Of a stretch of 64,000 bases of DNA, positions 12,919 to 25,700 are shown in pieces. This DNA comes from Polytrichum commune (Eukaryota > Streptophyta > Polytrichopsida > Polytrichales > Polytrichaceae): NCBI GenBank assembly GCA_950295325.1, contig OX485807.1:20369666-20433665 (forward strand). Reading direction: 5' to 3'. The translations under genes were made by a program, and so were the position numbers. Each line of letters begins with the position of its first letter. Position 1 is the first letter of the stretch. The notes under the pieces are model-generated. The model worked only from the letters and a program-made list of their open reading frames with translations. It searched no databases and was not told where the DNA came from.

Positions 12919-13860
12919 GTTGTGTATTCATTTGTTGAATCACCCACGTGTATAGGAAAAACACCAAACATCAGAACCTCAAATCTGGGAGGTAAGAAGA
13001 TAATCCTAGACGATGCCAACAGTCCCTTTGAGATGTAGGGTCTCCAAGCCTCATTTCCGAACATTGAGTAAAAACAATCCCACAAGCAAATCAAAATGTC
13101 GAAGGAGTCATGACACGAGGACGGATCCAATCATGACTTCTTGGAAGAGGAATGTCAACATACATGACCTAGTGAATCCATCTTTGAATATTGACAACTT
13201 TGGAGGCGAAGTCCCTAGACGTGCAAATAACAAAGGTAGAGTTGGAACTCTTAACTGCAAAACGAACCCATTTGCATAGACAAAGTAGATGCCAGGCCAA
13301 CCATCTTTCAGTGTAATTGTGTAAAGGAGTGTGTTATTGCATAAACATGCATCTAAGCAACGAAATCAAAGATAGAAGGTGTCTAAGCAACACCCATCAT
13401 GGGTGGCAAAAAAAAAAAAAAATACGACAAGAAAAAGTATATTATTGTGGTGAGGAGGAGATCTCAACAAACTTGGTGAGTTCCAAACTCTTAAACTTTG
13501 TAGGCCATATTTTATTATTACCTAGCAAGTATTAATCCAATGATATGGAAGACTATACTAGTGCATATAATTGAGTTGGATAGGGTTGCAACACGTGAAG
13601 AGATTGAGATGGAGTTGCAAAGATGGAGGGGGGATGAAATACGAAAGGCTAGGACGAGCCACATATCCGTTGTTTCCCGTAGAGGAAGTAGATTTGACCG
13701 CAACTCTTTGTCCAGCTGTTTGACAAATATGTGGCCAAGACCGAGACCTACACATGCGTATAGAAGAGTAAGAAAATAGTATGAAGTTGACATTGGTTGC
13801 TTTCAACATTGTAGGGGTGGAAAACACAAGGACCGGAAAACAAAACAAAACATTGAAAGA
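12919..13860. other. Intergenic, no gene recognised
   Basis: Several short open frames exist on both strands, none with a recognisable domain. There is a poly-A run near 13410. The sequence to the right of the CACTA-like end does not continue the copia polyprotein, so the expected other half of that copia element is not here. Confidence 0.3.
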
Positions 13861-13864
13861 AATG

Positions 13865-14377
13865 CTACAAACATCTTGGCAGAGTATCCAAAAAAAAGAT
13901 AATTCTCCCCGAGTTTAGAAATGAGAGCATGAAAAATGAATTGAAGAAAAACCAAAATTCTGAATAAATTGTGAGAAATGTATGATTATTTGAATTATGT
14001 TTGCAATATAATGTGTAGTCAAGTTTGTGTAGTGTATGACTAGTAATAGTAATGTTTGTGGGAGGACTAGGAGGAGACTTAGCGGTGGCATGGGGTGGTG
14101 GAGCTATGTTGGGAATTAGTGGAGGAGGAGACTTAGTGGTGGCGTGGGGTGGTGGAGAGATGGCGACGTCGGGGGATGGTGGACACAGCTCGGGACACAG
14201 CTCGGGCAGTGGAATAATGGTGATGAGCAGCTTGCGAGGAGGAGCTGGAGCCCAAGTATAAGCAGCAACTGGTGTAACTAGAGCACACACATCTGCCGCA
14301 ACAAGAAAGAGCACCAGGAAGAAGACGGCAGCCGTGGAGGCTGAATCGTTCGCCATTCCGCGAAGAGGAGTACCCAT
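13865..14377 (-). CDS. Small secreted proline-rich protein
   Basis: The minus-strand frame starts at ATG 14377 and encodes about 170 residues. After a short polar start (MGTPLRGMANDS) comes a hydrophobic stretch, AVFFLVLFLVAADVCALV, ending in PVAAYTW, which looks like a signal peptide with cleavage after VAA. The mature part is proline-rich with repeated PPPHAT.KSPP units, resembling cell-wall proline-rich or arabinogalactan-type proteins. The last 70 residues are hydrophobic and aromatic, unlike cell-wall proteins, so the true 3' end may be a splice site rather than the stop at 13865. A TATA-like stretch lies about 150 bp upstream of the ATG. Family membership is an inference from composition only; no catalytic domain is visible. 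Confidence 0.5.
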   Translation of the reverse strand: MGTPLRGMANDSASTAAVFFLVLFLVAADVCALVTPVAAYTWAPAPPRKLLITIIPLPELCPELCPPSPDVAISPPPHATTKSPPPLIPNIAPPPHATAKSPPSPPTNITITSHTLHKLDYTLYCKHNSNNHTFLTIYSEFWFFFNSFFMLSFLNSGRIIFFLDTLPRCL

Positions 14378-14528
14378 TTCCAGCAATCTGCAGCAGATCG
14401 ATGTGTGTGATTGATGGTTCAAGCTGCTGATCAGAGCACACCGCGCGTCGATCCAAGCCCGCAGAGACGCTGCTGCAGCAATGAAGATGGTCGATGACTT
14501 CCCCACCTTCTCTCTCTTTCTCTCTCCA

Positions 14529-14540
14529 ATATATATATAG
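14529..14540 (-). promoter_or_regulatory. TATA-like box upstream of the proline-rich protein gene
   Basis: A CTATATATATATT stretch on the minus strand lies between CT-rich and GA-rich runs, about 150 bp before the ATG at 14377. Position and context fit a plant core promoter with a CT-rich leader. This is inferred; no transcript start is known. Confidence 0.4.
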
Positions 14541-14810
14541 AGAGAGAGACACTTGTGCGATTATGCAGCATGCGGTGACGGTGAGCGGCTTAATCGATCT
14601 CACCAGGCAGCAGCTGCAGCACTCTACCTGTTCAGGAATGCTGCTGACGTCTGGCGATCCGGATGGTCAGGCGCTCAGGCTCAGTGTTGTTACAGTGATA
14701 GAGAAGGTAAGCATTGAGGTGAACAATATTCAAGGTTGCTGGGATATAGTACTAGAGTTTGTGTAATTTAGAACGCCTCCATCCGGTTGAGGTTCGTAAA
14801 CATGTAAGGT

Positions 14811-17800
14811 ATGCAGGGGATGGCTCGGGCAGAGCACCACCGAACAGACAGGCACTCAGCACAGAAGAAGATAGCATCACCGCCGACGCCGAACTCAACC
14901 AACTGGCACACTCAATCTCCGAAAACAAAACAAGATTGCAACCCGACAACCCAGATCTCAAGCACAGCGAAAACACCAGGAGAGAAGACCACAGAAGCCA
15001 ACAGACAACGGCCGCAGCATAACAGCGCAGAGAAGAAGCACCGGATCAGCAAGAAAAGGAGGAGCCGCTTAGATCCAGACTCAAGCGAAGGAACAGGAAG
15101 TGGATCGCCGTCAACTTATTTCAAAAAAACTAGGGTTTCACCCTTCCTTACACAATGGGTGCTCCTAAGCACCGTTCTCATGTGTGTCTACACACATCCC
15201 TACACTACTCCACAAATGCACACCCCTACCAACTACCCTCCACACTACCATCTCACACTAGCAACGCTCACACTCAACCCTCTAAGCTTTCTGCCCCCGC
15301 ACCGAGATCCACCAAGAACACCAGCAAGAAGCCCTCCATCCAAACTCATAGAACACCAAGGGCGCCCTCCAAAAAGACCACCAGATCCGCGCTCTCCCCG
15401 CAAGCCACCACCAGTTCCACGCACATCGCCACGGCCGCCCATAACACACCCCCACAAGCACACAAGGGTAAGCAAATCTGGTTGCCCCTACCATCATCAA
15501 ACTATCTTCATAAAAAAGCACAAAAGCACCACAAAACTAATCAAAGGCTTACCTCCAAAATTTGATCCCCGCTGGCCAGCGCCCCCTCGTACATTCACAA
15601 ATCCTCACGCCAAGCCCAAAACCGCGCCGAACCAGAGTAGATCAGAAAGCCCCACTATGACAGCCCAACAAACCAAATCAAGAACACCACCAGGCACCCA
15701 AGTTTACCACGATGCCCACCCAAAAGCAGGTCCAAAACAAACAAACACTAAGGCCTCACACAAAAGACACACACCCTACCTTCAAGAACCCCAAATCTGG
15801 CCGAAACCCAGTACCCTACACCCCCTAAACCCAGCCAAGACTACTCCGACATCCACCCACAACACGAATACCCCCAAGCAGCGCCGCAGATCTACACACA
15901 GCACACCTCTGACCTCACCAAATCACACTCCAGCAAACACTCAGCCAAAACCAGTTATGCGACACTTCGCCACCCCGCAGCAGATCGGTGCCCACCCGCC
16001 AAGCCCACACTCAAACCAGAAAAAACCATCCAACCTCTCCCACCGATCCCTTCAAATACCCCAGCATTGCTCCCAATCTTTCATCCCACTCCACAGCTCA
16101 CACAGTAGCACCACCATGGCTACCCCCCATGATGACACCGCGATGCACACAGATGTAGAACCACGGAGCAGAGCCAGGCAGACTCGGAATTCCGGCACCA
16201 CGAGCAAGGGCAGCCTCCGACTAAAGGCAGGGAGCGAGATCAGCAAACAGAGAGCCAGCGCAGGCAAGGACTGCCTCAGCAACCGCCGCCGAGCAAAGGA
16301 AGGAGAGAGCGAGGAGGGCGCCCGCGGAGCGGAAGACCAAGGGAGGAGCATAGCGGCGCCACCACTCGGCAGCAACGGAGCGGCAGGCAACAAGGACCCA
16401 GCCCACAAAGGAACCGGGACCCGCACCAGTAATGGCAGCAGAAGGAGGGCACTAATCGAAGATTACAGCGATGAAGACGAAGTTGCGAAAGACGACCTCC
16501 ACACAATGCCACCATCGCTTATGAAGGGGAAGGCCCTCACCTTCCAAGACATCGACATCGACATGCAATTAGAAAACGTCTCCCCCGAGCATGGGGGGAG
16601 TTCACTTCAACTTTCCCTCTCAAATGATGAATTCATGGCCGCCCCGAACCAAGCCGCCATACTTCGACTTGACACCATCAACTTGGCCGAAAGGACACCC
16701 ACCACCACAACACACAAGAGCTCAATGAATGTAGCCACATAGGACAACCAAAGTGCGAAGAGAAGACGAAGCGAATCGGGAGGAATAGAGGCCAACCCCG
16801 ACTCACACAAATCACACAACACGAGGTCCAAGGAAGCAATTCCAAGCATTGACATAGTGTCCCAAATGTGGTTGGGCTTCCCCATCCATGAAGCCGTTGC
16901 GGTGCAAAAGGGTGTAGACGTCATACGAGAGCTCCGCACCAACGAAGATTTTGCTCGGATTGGGACACCCCCGAAAGAAATCATCCACTTCAAAACCCTT
17001 CGGAGAGCATTTCCAAGAGTCCCACAACTTTTTTATCCAAGCGAACGCCCGGACGCGGTCCCCGGCAACCACCTCCACTTTACACAAATCCCAAGACAAG
17101 AAAAGGTAGACCCCTCAACCGGCCTATCCGAAGGGTTCCATGTAACCATTCGTTTTGACTTTGGCTTTAAAAGTATTAGTAGGCAAGAAGCTAGAGGGGC
17201 TTGCCTTGAGAGACTTAAGCAAATGGACATTCCACTTGGCACGGCATATTCGAACCCTCTTGATGTAGGGATCAACGCCGTCACCAAAAATTGGGCGGGC
17301 TTCATCAAGGTCCATCTCCAAAAAACAACGCGACGGGCATGCGCTACTTCAAGGAAACCGCGCATTTGTCATGGAAATGGAGGACAAAGAGTTGGTCATT
17401 GGTAAGGTGGAGAAGGGGTACGAGCTTGCCACTAAAGCCCGCAATCTTAGATTGCACCTTAAGGGAAAAACACTTCGATATGAGCATGCATTCAACATTT
17501 TCGAAACCATTGTTCGGGAGAGCTACTACAACAGACAACAACACGAATTCATGGGCCTCACCAAGCCGGAACTCGACAAAAATTTTGCGTTTCTCACACT
17601 CACCACCGAAGAAGCACGCGACCACATATTTAAGGAGGGGCTCACATTCAACCATGAGAGGCTTCAAGTAAGCATCACCCGAGACCGAGGAACCGGCAAC
17701 CCTTCGGAGCTCCGAATTAGCACAACACTAGTGGCTAACAACTTACCACAACGGGAGACACAAACAACAATTACAAGGGCCATCAAGCATGCATTCGGGA

Positions 17801-18465
17801 CGGACAACATCGTTGGCATTAGCTTCGGCAACAACAACCTACCCCACACCGACAAACAAGCCGGATGGTGCCACATCCAATGTCTCAACACCGCGGTGTA
17901 CACGGAGTGGCTTCACAAATCCACATTCATCCTTGGACGCCGCATCGACTTCATCCCACACCGAGGAAGTATAGACGGTACAGACCCCAACAAGACGGCG
18001 ATAAGACTAGCCCAAGCTCCCGTGCGAGAAGCCATTGCGGAGAAAATCCAAGCCATGGGCAACGCCACCAACGCCAACCCACTCCTCACGGAAAACTACC
18101 TCACCAAAACCATGAAGGAATTCGAAGACAAATTGGATGAAAAATTTTGCACGCTCACCACCACAATCAATACGCATACGGATCGACGCCTCGAAACAAC
18201 CACGGCGACCATCACACACCACACCAACAACCTTCAAGCACTCTTTGGTACAATTGCTCACGAGTTCCAACAATCGAACCTCCGCATGCAAGGCCTAGTA
18301 AACGGACTCGCCGCCGCCGCACCGGAAATTCTACAACGAACCGCCCCACCCCCACTACCACAAAGCTACAACACGACCGCCTCCCCGCTACCTCTACAAG
18401 CACCACCGGGCTTCCATAACAACCCAACAATGTCTCACCAAGGACCTAGCGCGTTTAATGGATAG
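14811..18465 (+). pseudogene. LINE ORF1 protein (low-complexity N-terminus, RRM-like domain, helical tail)
   Basis: LINE ORF1 proteins bind the element RNA and chaperone target-primed reverse transcription. The frame runs from ATG 14811 to a TAG at 16740-16742, continues in the same frame to about 17330, then shifts by one base (probably in the A-run near 17320) into the frame ending at 18465. The first 550 or so residues are rich in Pro, Thr, Ser, His and Lys and may be partly leader sequence. The conserved part, about 16850-18465, contains an RRM-like region: TTLVANNLPQRETQTTITRA, then GISFGNNN, AGWCHIQCLN and GRRIDFIPH. It is followed by a probable helix (KEFEDKLDEKF..TTTINTHTDRR) and a Pro-rich end. 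No CCHC knuckle is visible. The RRM assignment is from pattern only. Confidence 0.6.
18458..18465 (+). promoter_or_regulatory. ORF1/ORF2 overlap (ATGGATAG)
   Basis: The ORF2 start codon (18458-18460) lies inside the last codons of ORF1, whose TAG stop is 18463-18465. Such tight stop-start overlaps allow translation of the second frame by reinitiation in some LINEs. Whether it works this way here is inferred. Confidence 0.55.
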
Positions 18466-19135
18466 TCGCCTCCAAGGACACCATAAATGGTCCCTCTCCT
18501 CTATATGTTGTATTGTTTTCTTTTCATATAATAAAATGCCCTCATTTTTTAAGGGTATATTTTCTCCATACATAACCTCCCACAGAGCTAGACTCACCTT
18601 CCAATATATATGTCTACTAATTGCTACCCTCTTCCTCCTAACAAAACACACACACACCAAAATCACACATAATCCAACGCACCATACCCACAAATTTCCC
18701 CTAAGACACGTCATGTACAACCCTCACAATCACACCCAAAAAACAACACCACCCATAATCCCACCTAGACTACAACACACATCACACACGAAGACCTCCA
18801 AACCTATCACTACCCACACACTACAAATACACACATTAACGCATCTCCCAAACAACCATAAGATACCTACCGCATACATCTATAATCCCCATTACTCCCA
18901 TAGACCACATAATATCACAACATACACACCACACATAGACAACACCCACCAATGTAACTATAGAAAGAGTACCTCACACACATACAAACGCCACTACCAC
19001 ATAAACAAAAACCCACACATAAACCACAACAACACAACCCACATAATCATCCCCATCACTATATCAATATATATAGGCAATATCTACTACATAACACACA
19101 TTCACCACAAAAAACCAAAACTGAAAACCATAGCA

Positions 19136-19294
19136 TATTACACGTGGAATAACTCTACACTTATAATCTCACACGGAGACATTGAACTAAACCCGGGGCC
19201 GCTCTCAACCACCCTCAAAAACCTCCCCAAAGAATACACACAACGACAAAAACAATACTTTATACCAAAAACCCTAACACTCAAACCTCAACAC
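19136..19294 (+). other. 2A-like unit 1 (canonical GDIELNPGP)
   Basis: This 53-codon unit starts YYTWNNS and contains GDIELNPGP at 19175-19201, matching the 2A consensus D(V/I)ExNPGP. In 2A peptides the ribosome fails to make the Gly-Pro bond, releasing the upstream product; the skip point would be between 19198 and 19199. The residues before it (LIISH) are hydrophobic, as in active 2A. Unit ending: LPKEYTQRQKQYF. The frame is continuous with the downstream endonuclease apart from the later TAA. Activity is inferred. Confidence 0.75.
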
Positions 19295-19453
19295 TACTAT
19301 ACATGGAACAACTCCATATTCATATTACTAGGAGGAGCCATACACACAAACCCGGGCCCACCTTCCCACACTCTAAACACTCTTCCACATGCACACACAC
19401 AAAGACAAAAACAATCCCTCATGACTAACACAATTATGTTTAAAATACTCTAT
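19295..19453 (+). other. 2A-like unit 2 (GAIHTNPGP, degenerate)
   Basis: A direct, diverged repeat of unit 1, beginning YYTWNNSIF exactly 159 bp after it and repeating the TQRQKQ block. The core is GAIHTNPGP at 19334-19360. NPGP is kept, but the Asp and Glu of the consensus are replaced by Ala and His, so activity is doubtful. Confidence 0.6.
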
Positions 19454-19591
19454 AAACTCCTAAAAGAAAAACTTAAACCTTACCCAAACCCCCACATTTC
19501 AAACTCATACACACCACCAAATTCCACCCCCCTTCACACGAACCAATATAAACCAATCACGAAAAAACCCAACCAAAAACCACAATTAAGC

Positions 19592-19750
19592 ATAACAATA
19601 CAACACCATACTCAACTACATTTACTCATTTTACAATGCGGAGACATTCACCCTAATCCAGGACCTATGCCTGACCTACTAAAAACACACCCCCCTGCCC
19701 ACAAGAAAAGACAAACAACATACTTCCTACCAAGTACGATCAAATTCCAC
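19592..19750 (+). other. 2A-like unit 3 (GDIHPNPGP)
   Basis: LLILQC precedes GDIHPNPGP at 19640-19666, and a KKRQTTYFLPSTI block follows that aligns with the RQKQYFIPKTL block of unit 1. It retains Asp and NPGP, with His in place of Glu. Sequences of the GDIxPNPGP type occur in front of the endonuclease in some animal LINEs. Skipping would occur between 19663 and 19664, releasing the endonuclease-RT-RNase H part with an N-terminal Pro. Unit borders are approximate. Confidence 0.65.
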
Positions 19751-22700
19751 CCAGAATACCAACATTTGGCCGAAACATTCAAACCCCTTTTCCAAAACAC
19801 ACATCCGCTACATACACAAATAATACGCTCCTTCCCATACTTGTATAATCACATACAACAATATAATCACCATCCTCCCCCAAGGGTCATCTATACAATA
19901 GTCGTAACCATTAGTCCCTCCACTCTTACATGTAACACACTCCTACACCACCAACCAATACAAGAATTGACATTTCAACTACTAGAAAGAATGTCAAGAT
20001 TGCAAAACCCACCAGAAAGACACATAGATACCCCACACCCATATACACAATTTTGTCATATATATAAAGACACTATCACCCCTCCTAATACAATACACAA
20101 ACAATTATATGATTATATACATCTAAACCATAACTCCGTTAATATAGAAAAATTACAAGAAAAATTCCCATACCTACCACGACAACTACTAATGGAGGCA
20201 CTAAGATATAACGAACCTATAAATGAATACACACGTCCCAATCCCCCCATTACTTATCATTCATCACCCTCGTCCAACCCGGTCCCGCTAACTAGTCAAG
20301 AATCATACGCCATAACCTGGAATGCCTCCTCACTAAACACTGCCATGCCATGTCTACAAGAACTAATCACGGACCCCCAACAACCCCCATCAATCATCAC
20401 CATTTAAGAAACCAAGCTTTCCGCCACTAAATCCACAAAATATATACAACACCTATTCCCTCAATACAAACTTTTCTTTAACAACACACACAACATCACA
20501 AGAATCACACGCCAACGAATGACATATAGAGGAGGACTACTACTACTAATACACAACAAACATGCATTCCCAGGAAATCTTTCCAAAATTCCCACCCCCG
20601 CAAACATATCCCCATTCCTCCAAGTAACGCGCATAGCAAACCAACCTTTACAACCATGGCTCTTAATTAATTTATATATGCCTTCACATGAGGAGGACCT
20701 ACCTCTCATCCCCATCATACAAACTAACATCACTCATCAAATAAATACACACCCTAATCACGCATACATCCTATGTGGAGATTTCAATAGAGACGTTGCT
20801 TTGATTGGAAGACAAAATGACCAACAAACCACACCGCCACAACCGGAAGATTACCTTTGGCGAACCTTTACAACCAACCTAGAACTAACATATATCACGA
20901 CAAACACAACATTTTCAAGGCAAGGAGGACATAATTACACACAAAATAGCCTAATAGATGGATTTTACATCAAAACCCCACATAACCACCTATTCACCTC
21001 AACTACAAATCAAACAACACACCTAAACTCCGATCATCTACCTATACAACTCCGAATACCCCCAAACACACTTATAGCAAGAGAACCAATCACAACCCCC
21101 GACCCACCACCTAGGATACTCAACCCTATACCTAAGGAAAACCTAGAAACCTTCCACACCAAATTCTTCGAGGACAACTCAAACCAAATCGACGAGCTCA
21201 TACAATTATTAGAAAATAACCACTTGACAAATGAACAATGGCAAATAGCATGTCAATCACTAAGTTCCCTCACCGACAACATTACCACCACCGTCCTAGA
21301 AACATGTAGTGTCCCACCCATCCTCACGCTTTCAAACAAAATTGCTAAGCAAGGAGGCTACCTTCCAAAGAAACTCCAAAAAGAATGAAAATACATCTAT
21401 CTACCTACCATCTTATTAGAAAAACAATATATATAATAAAAAACAACCCAAATTGGCGAATTCACCCCATCATCACACAAGAAATTAACAACCATACCTC
21501 TGTCACTATACCCCCACCTCCACATCCATCCCACCCATACGAAACATGGTTAGCCAACTTAGCCAACATCGCCAAAGAAGCTAAAAATAAAGCCCGCAAA
21601 ATAACAACAAACTACACAACCCAACAAATCAAAAAAGCCATATGCAAATACCAACAATTATATGACAAAAGTCTCAAGAAAATTAATAGAAAAGTCTTCA
21701 AGAATATTGACACCCCCCTCTAGATTGCCTAATAGATCGATTTAATAATATCCTTACAAGCCCCACAGACATCGCACAAGAAATACATGTGCAACAATTC
21801 ATAAGCAATAGACCAACCGTCCCAACATGCCATTATCAACCCGATCACCCACAACAATGCCTATGTGGAGTTAGACAATACCCGTGGCACGACCTTAACG
21901 GATTTACTATAGAAAAAAGAGGTGAAGCCTTAACTCCCTTACACACATACCTAGACCAAGAAACATATGATATATGTCTTAAAAACCTTACCAACGGGAA
22001 AATGCCGGGACCCGATCGAATTCCTAACACCATACTAAAAAATATGCCGCCAAGATTCCACAGGCTTCTACTATTATTTTTTACCCACTGTTATAAACAA
22101 AAACAAATACCTGAAGCTTGAAAAACGAGCCTTACGATACTCTTATACAAAAAAGACAACCCCCATCACCTCACCAACCATCGGCCTATTGCACTTGCCA
22201 ACACTATTTACAAACTATTTACTAGCACGCTCACTAGTATACTCTCCTCGTACGGGGAAAAATACCAAATTCTACATGATAGCCAAAAGGGCTTTAGAGC
22301 GGAAAGATGCACCGCCCGACAACTTCAAACCCTCATTGCCGCATTAGAAGATGCACGACTCACTAGCCAAGACATCTACATCCTATACATAGACTTCAAA
22401 AATGCCTTTGGGTCTATCGACCATGCTAGACTCCTCGCCATTATGAAAGACCTCGGTTATCCGCAAGATGCCGTAGCACTAGTAGGAAATATCTATTCAC
22501 AATCAACTACCACATTTATCGGGGAACACTTCGATAAAACACTACCCATACCCATACAAAGGGGAACCATACAAGGAGATACGCTAAGCCCTTACCTCTT
22601 CATCATCTTTCTCGAACCATTACTTAGATGGTTACAACGCGGACCCCACGGATACACCTTTAAAACCTCTAATACAAAATTAAGCTCCGCGGCCTATGCG

Positions 22701-25700
22701 GATGACCTAGCGGTAATATCCAACAACACGACATCCATCCAACAACAATTGAACAAGCTAGATAGATATTGCGAATGGGCCGGAATGGACCTAGGCATAC
22801 CGAAATGCGCAATCACGGGATGCCCAAATAAATCCAAACTAAATGCACAAGCCTTTAAAACACATTTAACGGCCATCAATATTAACTTCCGAAACCAACC
22901 AATACCGATACTAAGTCAACACAAACCATATGTCTACCTCGGAATCAACTTAGTTCCATCACTACAATGGAAAACACAAACGCACATCACAACAACCAAA
23001 CTAATCAAACAATGTAAACTCCTAACCACATGCCCAGCCACCATGAAGCAAAAAATACAAATGGTTGACACAGTCATAAGAGCCGGCATAGCCTATAGCT
23101 TTTATGCCGTCCCATACTCACTTCCCGCTATTAAAAAACTAGATAAAAGAATAATTGCCCTACACAAAAATATATGTGGCCTCCCGAAATGCCTATCAAA
23201 CGCCGTTACACAACTTCCACAAAATATGTTTGGCACCGAAGCTTTCTCACTAAAAAACGCCTATATAACATGTATCGGCGAACAACTCATAAATGCCCTC
23301 AACGACCAAGGAAGACTTGGAAGAATATATAATGGACTAACCAAACATATCCTTGCCAAACATGGCGGATCACTCCACTTACCCCGAATATCCCCACATG
23401 ATTGCATGAGATCACCAATTACTAGAACATTATACCTACTCAAAAAAACTAGTGACACTCACCTTAGAAGTACACTTGCAAAATTCCCCCTACACCCTAC
23501 ACCATTAGAGACACAATGGATGAGTCAAGCACACCATATACCCACACTAACTCCCACCACTTCCCTCAAATACTTACATAAATTAATTTTACATAACATA
23601 ACCGAACTAAAACACATAACGCACCCTAATGGCACACACCTCATGACAAATGATGAATTCAAGTACTATTATGCCCCACCTACTAAAATAGTTAAAACCG
23701 CCCTAGAACACGCGCGTAAGATATTTTGTAAACCCCCTTGTCACAACCAATGCCCAAATACTTGCCTAACACATACGACACCCAATACTCTCAAGGACGC
23801 CTACAAAATACAAAATCATCATATAAACACAAGCCTAAGTAGACATAACATACACCCCATGCCACCCCCACTACCGGAATATCCAAAACCCCCCTTACAC
23901 ATCCAACAAAACCACATACAATTCCCAATACAATCTATAATAAATGACCACCCGCACACATACAAAGACATATACAAAATCACAAAACACTACACATCCT
24001 ACCTTTGCCAATGGATACTTCCTAATGAAACCAAATACCATAAATGGCTCCCACAAAGAGACTTGTTCCCATGGAACAACCAAAACACTATAAATCATAA
24101 CATACTACTCTTAACACAATACTACACCCAAAAACAACACCAACACTTCACCAACATTCTCCAAATAAACTTTAGTGAAGCACAAATGAGAGATACAAGA
24201 TATGTCCACCCACCACAAAACATACCCCTATGCCACATTTATACCAATGAATGTAACCCAGATAATGACATTGAATGCACACAACACACCATTCAAAGCC
24301 AATATGGCGCATCACACATCTATGATAATGACGGACGCTACCTAATTACCATTCCCGAACTAAGACTACAATGGTTATGGGAACAATACCAAAATGCATT
24401 AAACAAACCACACAACTTAGAACCCCCCACACAATCCTTTGAAAAAGAAGTGGCATGGTTGTATCAAAGGTACAAATATAGAATGCCCAAAAACGACCCC
24501 CTCAAACTCTCACAATACACCCTCCCAAATGCCATCATAGAAAACATCATCGACTCCTTCCACATCACTCATTCCTACTTCTCATCACCAATCACATGTC
24601 CTACTACATTGAAACAATTCTCCTCCCCATTTTCTAGGGACAAGGTATTCGGGTCAATAGGCACAGCATTCCAACATAAATGGGCAGGGGTGGGATATGC
24701 CCACCCGCACACAGAAAAAGACACTCAGCAAGCCCTACATTGGGCTAGACTTGCCGCCAAACATAACCCAGACACAATCACAATACTCATAACAACTGAC
24801 CCAAACTGGTACTACAACCTCAACCCCCATGAAGGCCCTTTCCCAGATTCTCACGTTATCTCACATTTCAAAGCAGACACCCTTGCATATGATGAACCCA
24901 CAATACCCCCGGAATTACGAACTAACCCACGAACAGAAAATCATGACATCCACATATTATGTATACACCACAAACACACGTCCCCCGGATCATGTGAATA
25001 TGCGAATCGTATGGACACTATTAGCACTACCCTCCAAATACCCACATCATTTCACACACCGGCACCGCCTACACCTATAAACACCTTAGTAAATAGAAGC
25101 AAGAAATGGTCCCAACTTATATACCCGCCCCCCCATCCACTTACAAACCAAACTTCTAACACTCCCATATACACGAATCACGACATATGCCTACCCCTCA
25201 AATATCACCCACAATTTTGCTATTACACGGATGGATCATTCATGCCACCCAAAGAAATAACCCGCGGGCATTGGAGAAGAGAAAAAGCAGGGTATGGTAT
25301 ATACAACCCTTTCAAAAACCTCAAAATCACAGAAAGACTACCCGGACTCCAAAATATACTTAGGGCAGAACTTATGGCTATACACCACACCCTCCACCTC
25401 CTCACTACCACATACCGGAATGAACCGGCACATATCTTTACAGATTGTCTCAATGTCTTATACCTCCTGAACACGCAAACTAAACACCCAACACTACACA
25501 ATAGCCACCCGGATAAAAAGATACTAGAATCCATAGTTAAGATGCTGCAATCCCGCACACAAACCACCACACTACACAAAGTCAAAGCCCACACAAACAT
25601 TCAAGGTAACGAACAAGCCGATAAATTAGCAAAATTGGGTTGTGAATTAGAACATAGAGACGCTACAACAACACATGAGCATGCGCACCCCACGCCATAC

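Noticed and set aside
15155-15565. 136-residue plus-strand open frame
   Set aside because: Overlaps ORF1 in another frame and shares its A+C bias; a shadow of the biased sequence.
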